NCBI GenBank assembly: GCA_910579015.1
Contig: CAJTRO010000017.1
Span: 8,700-68,211 of the forward strand
Reading direction: 5' to 3'
DNA length: 59,512 nucleotides
Source: an uncultured Dorea sp.
Lineage (GTDB): Bacteria > Bacillota_A > Clostridia > Lachnospirales > Lachnospiraceae
The notes beneath the pieces are model-generated. The model worked only from the letters and a program-made list of their open reading frames with translations, was not told where the DNA came from and did not search any database. The position numbers and the translations under genes are program-made. Positions 52,397 to 59,512 of the stretch are shown here, piece by piece. Every line of letters begins with the position of its first letter. Position 1 is the first letter of the stretch.

Positions 52397-52750
52397 GGTG
52401 TCGCTATGAATTACGATTGGCTGCTATCCGGACAACGGGGTTTTTCGGATTATGATGTCTGCAAGGTTTTAGTCAGCCGCAAAGGCTCTGGCATTATGCG
52501 TGAAACTAATTACATCCAATCTTGTTGCCCAACTTTTTACCTGGTTCCCCTGAAAGATAATCTGCGGTATTGAGGATGTGCCGCCATTTATACCCCATTT
52601 ACAGTTTTATCATGCCAAAATATCCATCAACTCCCGCCAATCTGAATACATAATCACTTGATGCTAACACAAATTCAAATCTGTTTCCCGGGAGCAGACA
52701 GTCAAACCGCTCCTTTCAGGCACTTCCTGAGCTTCTGCAAAACTTCGCCC
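52397..52750 (+). other. Decayed sequence after the LytTR remnant
   Basis: 354 bases with no recognised gene. A 55-codon frame starts at ATG 52406 with a GAGGTG site and runs to 52573 (MNYDWLLSGQRGF start); its position fits the gene that would follow a LytTR regulator, for example a sensor kinase, but it has no recognisable domain. The rest, up to the rlmH stop at 52751, shows nothing. Confidence 0.35.
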
Positions 52751-53230
52751 TTACTTATGGTACGGCTCCCCGTTTATGATCCTGAATCCTCTGTATATCT
52801 GCTCCAGCAGAATCACCCGCATCAGCTGGTGCGGAAATGTCATTCTCGAAAAACTCAGCGCATGATCCGACCTTTTAAGCACCTCTTCTCCCAACCCGAT
52901 CGAACCGCCGATAATAAACACGATATGGCTCTTTCCCTGCACTCCAAGCTCTTTGATCTTATCCGCAAATTCCTCTGACGAGACCTGCTTTCCCAGAATC
53001 TCCAGCGTGATCACATACGCATCATCCTTCACATGCTTTAATATCCGCTCTCCCTCTTTTGCACGCACCTCCGCCTCCTGCGCCTCGCTGGCACGCTCCG
53101 CCGTCTTCTCGTCCGCCACCTCTATGATCTCTAATTTACAATATTTACCCAGACGCTTCGCGTATTCCGCAACAGCGTCTCTCAGATACTTCTCCTTCAA
53201 CTTTCCAACAGTCACCAAAGTAATCCGCAT
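52751..53230 (-). CDS. rlmH: 23S rRNA pseudouridine-1915 N3-methyltransferase
   Basis: 159 residues, exactly the family length; SPOUT-type methyltransferase acting on 23S rRNA helix 69. MRITLVTVGKLKEKYLRDAV start, SAM knot at FIIGGSIGLGEEV, and the conserved C-terminus SRMTFPHQLMRVILLEQIY. Ordinary vertically inherited gene, marking the end of the AT-rich patch. Confidence 0.98.
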   Translation of the reverse strand: MRITLVTVGKLKEKYLRDAVAEYAKRLGKYCKLEIIEVADEKTAERASEAQEAEVRAKEGERILKHVKDDAYVITLEILGKQVSSEEFADKIKELGVQGKSHIVFIIGGSIGLGEEVLKRSDHALSFSRMTFPHQLMRVILLEQIYRGFRIINGEPYHK

Positions 53231-53309
53231 ACCGGCAATCCCCCCATTTTATCCTTTCTGGTACTTCATGCTAAACCTTAAATCCCTGCCTTCTTCCGTT
53301 CACAGACGT

Positions 53310-54086
53310 TTATCCAAGCGCCACATCCAGGATCATCATCAACACAAATCCTGCCGCAAACCCGATCGTCCCGATATTGCTGTGCTCTCCTTGGGCCGAT
53401 TCCGGCACCAGCTCTTCCACGACCACATAGATCATTGCTCCTGCCGCAAATGCGAGCAGGTACGGCAGAACCGGCGTGATATACGCTGCAAGCAGCACCG
53501 TGATCCCGCCCGCGATCGGCTCTACGATGCCAGACATGGATCCATACAGAAATGCCCTTCCCCGTCCCTTTCCTTCGCTCCGTATCGGCAGGGATACGAT
53601 AAATCCTTCCGGAAGGTTCTGCACAGCAATCCCGATCGCCAGTGCAAATGCCCCTGCAACCGTCACATCCGCGTTGCCCGTCAGAAGCCCGGCAAAGACA
53701 GCGCCGCTTGATATCCCCTCCGGTATATTGTGGATCGTAACCGCCAGCACAAGCATTGTAGATTTGTCCATCACGCACCTTGGTCCCTCGATCTCATCGG
53801 AACCCACGTGCATATGAGGGATCGCCCGGTCAAGCAGCAACAGAAAACCAATTCCCAGAACAAATCCTAACGCCGCCGGCACAAAGGCGAATTTGCCCAT
53901 ATGATCCGACATATCCATTGCCGGGATCAACAGCGACCACACGGACGCCGCAACCATGACGCCTGCCGCAAATCCCAGAAGCGCTTTTTGAATCAAAGGC
54001 TTCAGCTCGTTTCTCATGAACAGCACACATGCCGCTCCCATCGTCGTTCCGATAAAAGGAATCATAAGTCCCCAAAAAATCATCAT
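53310..54086 (-). CDS. ZIP-family metal transporter
   Basis: 258 residues with eight helices. Helix 4 carries VLAVTIHNIPEGISSGAVFA and helix 5 AIGIAVQNLPEGFIVSLPIR, the HNxPEG metal-site motifs; a variable His-containing loop (IPHMHVGSDEIEG) precedes. It imports divalent metals such as Zn2+, Mn2+ or Fe2+; the metal is not known. The start has AGGAG. Single gene, 79 bases ahead of rlmH. Confidence 0.93.
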   Translation of the reverse strand: MMIFWGLMIPFIGTTMGAACVLFMRNELKPLIQKALLGFAAGVMVAASVWSLLIPAMDMSDHMGKFAFVPAALGFVLGIGFLLLLDRAIPHMHVGSDEIEGPRCVMDKSTMLVLAVTIHNIPEGISSGAVFAGLLTGNADVTVAGAFALAIGIAVQNLPEGFIVSLPIRSEGKGRGRAFLYGSMSGIVEPIAGGITVLLAAYITPVLPYLLAFAAGAMIYVVVEELVPESAQGEHSNIGTIGFAAGFVLMMILDVALG

Positions 54087-54250
54087 ATCTATGCTCTCCT
54101 ATTTCATTTTTAACGAAAGTAAGTATAACATAGATTTCAGGTCTGTCATAGGCTCCGCATAATATTTTCTTTATTGAGAAGCGCCGGCTGATCCATGATC
54201 TTCTTTACTCCTGCATTACATAATGGTACTATAAACACAAAAAGAGAGTC

Positions 54251-54285
54251 AAAAGGGACGCAGACAGAATCCTGCCGCGTCCCTT
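54251..54285 (-). terminator. Terminator of nfnAB
   Basis: Stem AAGGGACGC/GCGTCCCTT (54285-54277 and 54261-54253 on the minus strand) with a 15-base loop and a downstream T-rich stretch, just past the nfnB stop at 54294. Confidence 0.7.
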
Positions 54286-54293
54286 ACTTTACC

Positions 54294-55679
54294 TTATTTA
54301 CTTAATAACTCATGAATTCCTTTCGCGCCAGCCTTACCAGCTCCCATAGCAAGGATAACGGTTGCCGCTCCTGTCACGGCGTCTCCGCCGGCAAATACAG
54401 CCGCCTTGGAGGTCTGTCCGTTCTCTTCCTCGGCAACGATACACTTCCTTCTGTTGGTCTCAAGTCCCTTGGTCGTGGATGCGATCAACGGATTCGGAGA
54501 AGTTCCAAGAGACATGATCACCGTATCAAGCTCGATCTCATACTCAGAACCTTCGATCTCTACCGGACGCCTTCTTCCGGACGCATCCGGCTCGCCAAGC
54601 TCCATCTTGATGACCTTCATGCCCTTCACCCAGCCGTTCTCGTCCACAAGGATCTCCTTCGGATTGGTCAGCAGGTCGAAGATCACGCCTTCTTCCTTCG
54701 CATGATGTACTTCCTCTACTCTTGCCGGAAGCTCTGCCTCACTTCTGCGGTATACGATATGTACTTCTGCGCCAAGACGAAGCGCTGTTCTTGCGGCATC
54801 CATCGCCACGTTACCGCCGCCTACAACGGCAACCTTCTTGCCCGCAACAATCGGAGTATCATAGGAATCGTCAAACGCCTTCATCAGGTTGCTTCTGGTC
54901 AGGTACTCATTGGCAGAGAACACGCCGTTCGCCGTCTCACCCGGGATACCCATGAACATCGGAAGCCCCGCTCCTGAGCCGATAAATACAGCCTCGAACT
55001 CTTCCTCTTCCATCAACTGGTCGATGGTTGTGGACTTTCCGATCACCACATTGGTCTCGAACTTCACGCCTAACTCTTTTACCTTCTCGATCTCCTTCTT
55101 CACAACCTTGTGCTTCGGAAGACGGAACTCAGGGATACCATATACCAGTACGCCGCCGAGTTCATGAAGCGCCTCGAATACGGTCACTTCATAGCCTAAC
55201 TTTGCAAGATCGCCTGCGCAGGTCAGACCGGACGGACCGGAACCGATGACAGCAACCTTGTGCCCGTTGGTCTTCTCAGCCTTCACCGGCTTGATGTCAT
55301 TCTCCAGTGCGTAATCTGCAACGAATCTCTCAAGCTTACCGATGGATACCGGATCTCCCTTGATCCCGCGGATACACTTACACTCACACTGGGACTCCTG
55401 CGGACATACACGGCCGCAGATCGCCGGAAGCGCGGAAGACTCGCCGATCACCTTGTAAGCCTCTTCGATATTGCCTTCCTTCACCTGAGAAATGAATCCT
55501 GGGATATTGATCGCAACCGGGCATCCCTCGATACACTTGGCATTCTTACAGTTCAGGCAGCGTGCCGCCTCTTCCATTGCCTCTTCCTTATTATATCCAT
55601 AACAAACTTCCTCGAAGTTCGCAGCTCTCTCCTTCGCGTCCTGCTCTCTTACAGGAACTCTCTTTAATACATCAGCCAT
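54294..55679 (-). CDS. nfnB: NfnB: NADPH-side subunit of the electron-bifurcating transhydrogenase (GltD-like)
   Basis: 461 residues. N-terminal ferredoxin-like domain with two [4Fe-4S] sites: ARCLNCKNAKCIEGCPVAIN and CGRVCPQESQCECKCIRGIK. Two Rossmann folds follow, HKVAVIGSGPSGLTCAGDLA (FAD) and KKVAVVGGGNVAMDAARTAL (NADPH). Alone it would be called glutamate synthase small subunit (gltA), but the neighbouring FAD/[2Fe-2S] subunit identifies NfnAB, which couples NADH- and ferredoxin-dependent reduction of NADP+. Its start overlaps the nfnA stop by one base. Confidence 0.93.
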   Translation of the reverse strand: MADVLKRVPVREQDAKERAANFEEVCYGYNKEEAMEEAARCLNCKNAKCIEGCPVAINIPGFISQVKEGNIEEAYKVIGESSALPAICGRVCPQESQCECKCIRGIKGDPVSIGKLERFVADYALENDIKPVKAEKTNGHKVAVIGSGPSGLTCAGDLAKLGYEVTVFEALHELGGVLVYGIPEFRLPKHKVVKKEIEKVKELGVKFETNVVIGKSTTIDQLMEEEEFEAVFIGSGAGLPMFMGIPGETANGVFSANEYLTRSNLMKAFDDSYDTPIVAGKKVAVVGGGNVAMDAARTALRLGAEVHIVYRRSEAELPARVEEVHHAKEEGVIFDLLTNPKEILVDENGWVKGMKVIKMELGEPDASGRRRPVEIEGSEYEIELDTVIMSLGTSPNPLIASTTKGLETNRRKCIVAEEENGQTSKAAVFAGGDAVTGAATVILAMGAGKAGAKGIHELLSK

Positions 55680-56566
55680 TAGTTGTCACCTCCGCAATTA
55701 CCGCACCCGCCATGATGGGTGTCGCCCTCTTGTACTTTCAGAATCGCACGGCCTTCCTCCGTCCTGTACATCTGCTGTCTCTTCATCGCGTTGTCAAAAT
55801 CAACCAGATGTCCGTCGAACTCCGGTCCGTCTACGCAGGCAAACTTCACTTCTCCGCCTACGATCACACGACAGGCTCCGCACATACCCGTACCGTCCAC
55901 CATGATCGGATTCATGCTGACGATGGTCGGGATCTCAAGCTTCTTGGTCAGAAGACAGGTAAACTTCATCATGATCATCGGTCCGATGGCAACGCAGACA
56001 TCATACTTATTGCCCTCTTCCACCAGCTTCTCTATCTTCGTCGTAACCATGCCCGCATGGCCGTATGAACCGTCGTCTGTACATGGATAATAGTTTCCTG
56101 CGACTTCTTCCATCTCCTTTTCAAGGATCAGCATATCCTTGGTCTTGGAACCAACAATTACATCTACGTCAACACCATGCTCCTTAAGCCACTTCACCTG
56201 CGGGTAGACCGGAGCCGCTCCGACACCGCCGGCCACAAAGAGCATCTTCTTATTCTTCAAAGTCTCAAGATCTTCCTCTACAAATTCAGACGGACATCCC
56301 AGAGGTCCGATAAAATCACGGAAAGAATCCCCCGCCTTCATCTCTGCCATCTTCATGGTAGAGGCCCCAATCTCCTGGAACACAATCGTGATCGTTCCAG
56401 CTTCTCTGTCATAATCACAGATCGTCAGCGGTATTCTCTCACCCTTCTCATCCATCTTAACAATCACAAACTGCCCAGGCTCACAATGCTTTGCAACACG
56501 CGGCGCCTCAACATCCATAAGATAGATCTTATCAGCCAGTTTCTCAGCTTTTAATATCTTATACAT
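55679..56566 (-). CDS. nfnA: NfnA: NADH/ferredoxin-side subunit of the bifurcating transhydrogenase
   Basis: 295 residues, sulfide dehydrogenase/dihydroorotate-dehydrogenase-electron-transfer type. FAD domain with GQFVIVKMDEKGERIPLTIC, NAD segment MLFVAGGVGAAPVYPQVKWL, and the [2Fe-2S] site GTGMCGACRVIVGGEVKFAC. The tail GGCGNCGGDN has an additional CxxC. First gene of the operon; AGGAGG site before the ATG. Nfn complexes balance NADPH, NADH and ferredoxin in anaerobes. Confidence 0.93.
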   Translation of the reverse strand: MYKILKAEKLADKIYLMDVEAPRVAKHCEPGQFVIVKMDEKGERIPLTICDYDREAGTITIVFQEIGASTMKMAEMKAGDSFRDFIGPLGCPSEFVEEDLETLKNKKMLFVAGGVGAAPVYPQVKWLKEHGVDVDVIVGSKTKDMLILEKEMEEVAGNYYPCTDDGSYGHAGMVTTKIEKLVEEGNKYDVCVAIGPMIMMKFTCLLTKKLEIPTIVSMNPIMVDGTGMCGACRVIVGGEVKFACVDGPEFDGHLVDFDNAMKRQQMYRTEEGRAILKVQEGDTHHGGCGNCGGDN

Positions 56567-56641
56567 CTTACGTTCCTCCTAAAAATTTTATATTATATAT
56601 CATAATGCAAATCTACACAAATATCAAGTTATAAAAATCAA

Positions 56642-56710
56642 TAAAAAAGAGGCTGTCAGGAAACGCAGAGCCGCTGCGAAATCACAGCAGCTCCACATCT
56701 TCTGACAGCC
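56642..56710 (-). terminator. Terminator of the sigma factor/DUF4179 operon
   Basis: GGCTGTCAG/CTGACAGCC arms (56651-56659 and 56702-56710) with a long, internally paired loop, followed on the minus strand by TCTTTTTTAT. Confidence 0.8.
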
Positions 56711-56745
56711 CTATGGCAATCCGCTCATATCAGTCTGACACTTCC

Positions 56746-57951
56746 CTATTCCACCGGAAAAACCACGTCATTCACAATAATTTCCGCGATCTCATCCGTA
56801 TCTATCAGACGGTTGAATACCGTCTTATACCACTCGCCTGCTCCCAATATATATCCGTTGTTTTCGATCATATTCTCCGAATCAGAAACAACATAACTGC
56901 TCCCATCCTTAAACTTTATCTCCATATATTTCATATTACCCGGATCCTGCGCCTCTACGTCGGAAAGCCCGAAGCCTTTGGACATATCCACACGGACAGC
57001 TATAGGGGAATACACCAGATGTCCCTGTTCTCCCAGATCAATCTCTCTTACAGGGATCTGTCCTTTGTCCGATATATCTACAGCCTCTGTCTGAACCTTA
57101 TCCATCGCTTCCTGATATTCCTTCCACAGAGTTTCATCCGCTGCTTCCTCCTTTGTCATCCCAGTCAGGTCCGGTTGCAACTTATAAAGTTCACTTAATA
57201 TGTCCGGGTACTTCGTGATCACCAGCTGGGGGATATCCCCCTCTTTCATATCATCTGACCACAGCATATAGGAAGTACAGTAAAACAGCTCGTCTGTACT
57301 CTTTTCCAGATCCACATACGTGTTATCCCCTGCAAAAATGGTATCTTTATCCCCCGTCATCCCGCACTGAACGCTAAAAAAGAAATCCACAGCATCCGTA
57401 AACATGGCTCCTTTTGCAGCATTGGTACTCTCATCCGCCTTCAAAGCCGTCACGCCGCCTTTCCGCCCCAGAGTATAATACATCACGGCGCCGCTGCTGT
57501 CATAAACGAAACTCTCAATCGTCAGCACATGCTCGCCAATCTGTTTTACGATCGGTTCATCCATCACCCACTGGCCAATCTGCTCTTCGGCCTTTTCCTC
57601 ATCCACAGGCACGAATTCTCTGGACGGGAGGTCTATAGCAGTCTTACCGCCTTTACTGTTATCCATCTCCGTATGGATCACATCCCATGATTTCTTCGTC
57701 GCATTCCCGAACATTCCATCAAAAAGTCCCGCCTTCATCGACGCGTACACTGCGCTTGGCACCCCAAGGCATACGATCGCCGCCACTGCCGCCGCCACGC
57801 GCAGTCTCTTCGTGCAAGAACGCTCCTTTCCCGTAATCTCCTGCCGCCTCCTTAATATCTCGTAGGTGTCTTTCATTCTCTGCTCCACCACATCCGATAT
57901 CTGGACATCCTGGCTTAAAATATCATTCATCCTTTTTTCCGTTCCACCCAT
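56746..57951 (-). CDS. DUF4179 transmembrane protein, probable anti-sigma partner
   Basis: 401 residues from ATG 57951 (AGGAGG site). Short cytoplasmic N-terminus (~50 residues), one helix (RVAAAVAAIVCLGVPSAVYA), then a large extracellular DUF4179 region (DLPSREFVPVDEEKAEEQIG, LTIESFVYDSSGAVMYYT). This membrane layout right after an ECF sigma gene suggests it holds the sigma factor inactive until an envelope signal appears. The ligand or stress is unknown. Confidence 0.88.
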   Translation of the reverse strand: MGGTEKRMNDILSQDVQISDVVEQRMKDTYEILRRRQEITGKERSCTKRLRVAAAVAAIVCLGVPSAVYASMKAGLFDGMFGNATKKSWDVIHTEMDNSKGGKTAIDLPSREFVPVDEEKAEEQIGQWVMDEPIVKQIGEHVLTIESFVYDSSGAVMYYTLGRKGGVTALKADESTNAAKGAMFTDAVDFFFSVQCGMTGDKDTIFAGDNTYVDLEKSTDELFYCTSYMLWSDDMKEGDIPQLVITKYPDILSELYKLQPDLTGMTKEEAADETLWKEYQEAMDKVQTEAVDISDKGQIPVREIDLGEQGHLVYSPIAVRVDMSKGFGLSDVEAQDPGNMKYMEIKFKDGSSYVVSDSENMIENNGYILGAGEWYKTVFNRLIDTDEIAEIIVNDVVFPVE

Positions 57952-58025
57952 ATCTAATACCTCCTGATCTTGAATCCTGAATCTGCCGCATATCTCGCTT
58001 ATCATATAAAGTCATACTTCCCGGC

Positions 58026-58523
58026 TCAATAGCATAATACCTGCCTTAATTTGTCCCTTCCCCTTCGCAATCTGCTCTTCACCGTATTCTCATTCACGTC
58101 AAGTATCTGGGCGATCTCGTTCGTCTTAAATCCTTCCCCGTAATACAACAGGAATATCATACGGTAATCCTCCGGCAGTTCCTTCACCAGTTCATAGAAT
58201 TCCCTGTCATTCTCCGGCATCTCATATACGGTCTCCTCCACCTGGTCCGACAGGATATACCTCTTCTTCTGCCTTAAGATATCCTTGCACTGGTTGATCA
58301 ATATCCTGGTAAGCCATGTCTTGAAATATGATGTGTTCTTAAGCTCTCCTATATGCTCATATGATGCAAGAAGCGTATCCTGCATGGCATCCGCAATGTC
58401 CTCCTCACTTCCCAGATAACTCTTTGCCGCTTTATAAAGCGCCGTCTTATGCTTCTCAATCAGTTCTACAAACGCGCCGACATCTCCTCTCTGTGCACGT
58501 TTCACAAGCAAAGCTTCTATCAT
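58026..58523 (-). CDS. ECF-type RNA polymerase sigma factor
   Basis: 165 residues. Region 2: AYKRAQRG-like LLVKRAQRGDVGAFVELIEK, SEEDIADAMQDTLLASYEH and YFKTWLTRILINQCKDIL; region 4: YRMIFLLYYGEGFKTNEIAQ and ENTVKSRLRRGRDKLR. The ATG at 58523 follows GAGGAGG. First gene of a two-gene operon with the DUF4179 protein (75 bases). Confidence 0.95.
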   Translation of the reverse strand: MIEALLVKRAQRGDVGAFVELIEKHKTALYKAAKSYLGSEEDIADAMQDTLLASYEHIGELKNTSYFKTWLTRILINQCKDILRQKKRYILSDQVEETVYEMPENDREFYELVKELPEDYRMIFLLYYGEGFKTNEIAQILDVNENTVKSRLRRGRDKLRQVLCY

Positions 58524-58596
58524 ATACCGTCCTCCTCTCTGCTTTTTCATTACACTTATTAGACGTATGAACGGCACGTCTGGGTGCACGTTGATC

Positions 58597-59082
58597 TTAT
58601 TTTTTTAATTGTATCCTCATTTCGCGCCTCTGCCTGGCGCTCTCCCACTCCTGCCGGTCTTCTTCTGTTGCAAGTTCAAGCCCCGGCACCTCCACCGGCT
58701 TATCGTTATGATCAAGCGCTACCATGGTAAAATACGCCCGGTTGATCAATATCCTCTCTCCCTCCATATCCTCCACATAAGAATCCACCTTCACTTCCAT
58801 GGATGTCCGCCCCACATACGTCACCTTCCCCCTGATAACGATCACATCCTTCTGATAGGCTCCTTTTAAGAATCTTAGATTATCCACAGATGCCGTGATC
58901 ACGTTCCTGTGGGAATGGCGCTTTGCCGCCAGGGCCGCAACCTCATCAATCCACTGCATCAGGATTCCTCCAAACAAACGCTCCGCCCCGTTCAGATGAT
59001 TCGGGCGGACCATATGGACGGTCTCAACGATAGATTCTGATATTCTTCTGACTACTTTTTTATTTTCTGTTTTATTTTCCAT
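58597..59082 (-). CDS. Acyl-CoA thioesterase, hotdog fold
   Basis: 161 residues from ATG 59082 (AGGAG site). Hotdog core: MVRPNHLNGAERLFGGILMQ, IDEVAALAAKRHSHRNVI, ITASVDNLRFLKGAYQ and VGRTSMEVKVDSYVED. YciA/BFIT-like proteins hydrolyse acyl-CoA; chain length preference unknown. Divergent from the TruA-family gene at the end of the window. Confidence 0.9.
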   Translation of the reverse strand: MENKTENKKVVRRISESIVETVHMVRPNHLNGAERLFGGILMQWIDEVAALAAKRHSHRNVITASVDNLRFLKGAYQKDVIVIRGKVTYVGRTSMEVKVDSYVEDMEGERILINRAYFTMVALDHNDKPVEVPGLELATEEDRQEWESARQRREMRIQLKK

Positions 59083-59186
59083 GTTCCTGTCTCCTGTCCT
59101 CAACATATATAACTTTAACGTATCCTGTCATTCTTCTTCTGTCAAGCCCTTTTTATGCGTCCGCCATATCCGCCATGAATAAAGGG

Positions 59187-59215
59187 TTTACACCCAAATC
59201 ACTTATTGCTATAAT
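59187..59215 (+). promoter_or_regulatory. Sigma-A promoter of the TruA-family gene
   Basis: TTTACA (59187-59192), 17-base spacer, TATAAT (59210-59215), 51 bases before the start at 59267. Confidence 0.75.
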
Positions 59216-59266
59216 GAAAACATCAGAGTAGTTACTCAAGGTAAAAGAAAGCCGAGGTCTTTGGAT

Positions 59267-59512
59267 ATGTTTAAAAGAGAGAAAAAGACAGAAGAACCAG
59301 ATAATTTAAGAAATATCAGACTCACAATAGAATATGACGGCAGCCGTTACCAGGGCTGGGTGCGCCTTGGTAAGGACGAATCCAATAATACCATTTCCAA
59401 CAAGATCCTGGAGGTCTTAAGGAAGATGACGGGGGAAGATAAGATTGAATTGAACTGCGGATGCCGGACGGAGGTAGGCGTACATGCATACGCACAGGTC
59501 GCTAATTTTAAG
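59267..59512 (+). CDS. TruA-family tRNA pseudouridine synthase-like protein, 3' part missing
   Basis: The first 82 residues are visible. After a short basic N-terminus comes IRLTIEYDGSRYQGWVR, the TruA start, and at the end CGCRTEVGVHAYAQVANFK, which corresponds to the TruA active-site block RTDAGVHA. The catalytic Asp of that block is Glu here and Ala is Val. TruA normally makes pseudouridine at tRNA positions 38-40. Start codon at 59267, GAGG nine bases away. It could be a TruA paralogue with altered activity; the rest of the protein lies outside. Confidence 0.85.
   Translation, partial: MFKREKKTEEPDNLRNIRLTIEYDGSRYQGWVRLGKDESNNTISNKILEVLRKMTGEDKIELNCGCRTEVGVHAYAQVANFK

Overview
The window looks like about 59.5 kb of chromosome from a gut Lachnospiraceae (Clostridium cluster XIVa). 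Moderate GC content, strong AGGAGG-type ribosome sites, a thrS T-box leader, LarB, NfnAB, DUF3793/DUF3842/DUF4179 proteins and a DUF512-der-plsY-gpsA operon all fit. A short-chain dehydrogenase at 4445-5245 closely resembles the NADP-dependent 12alpha-hydroxysteroid dehydrogenases of bile-acid-transforming clostridia, pointing to the Clostridium scindens/hylemonae neighbourhood. Most genes are on the minus strand. No complete mobile element, prophage, CRISPR array or rRNA operon was seen.

Layout. 1-5.3 kb: end of a glycosyltransferase, folA, a DUF3793 gene, a MATE efflux/MarR pair and the 12alpha-HSDH homologue. 5.4-8.9 kb: tRNA-Gly(GCC) with its own promoter and terminator, aspS, hisS. 9.0-10.6 kb: a lone plus-strand AAA-ATPase/PD-(D/E)XK gene. 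10.7-17.2 kb: an operon of larB plus a peptide/nickel-type ABC importer with both ATPases fused, preceded by a promoter and a structured leader ending in a terminator-like hairpin. 17.2-24 kb: DUF3842, thrS with T-box, a QueG-like Fe-S protein, a metallophosphoesterase and a DUF975/CmpB-type membrane protein. 24-28.6 kb: gpsA, plsY, der, DUF512. 28.7-31.5 kb: a PRPP synthetase and a polysaccharide deacetylase. 31.6-38.4 kb: the amino-acid operon leuB-ilvD-ilvB-serC-serA.

38.7-43 kb is a cell-envelope locus. Class B sortase, LCP-family transferase and a secreted protein ending in SPKTG form one operon under a consensus promoter whose -10 box lies inside a perfect 20-bp palindrome; an XRE-type regulator is divergent, followed by a 59-residue protein and an M23 peptidase. 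43-50.4 kb: glgP, yajC, tgt, an L,D-transpeptidase with a large disordered cytoplasmic tail, and aroC. 50.4-52.75 kb: an acetyltransferase followed by an AT-rich patch with a methyltransferase and remnants of an Rpn-type nuclease gene and a LytTR regulator. 52.75-59.5 kb: rlmH, a ZIP transporter, nfnBA, an ECF sigma factor with DUF4179 partner, an acyl-CoA thioesterase, and the start of a TruA-family gene whose catalytic Asp position reads Glu.

The most novel-looking units are the sortase B/LCP/SPKTG operon with its palindromic operator, and the larB-importer operon with its unassigned leader RNA. All functional statements rest on reading the sequence and recalled family knowledge; no database search was run.
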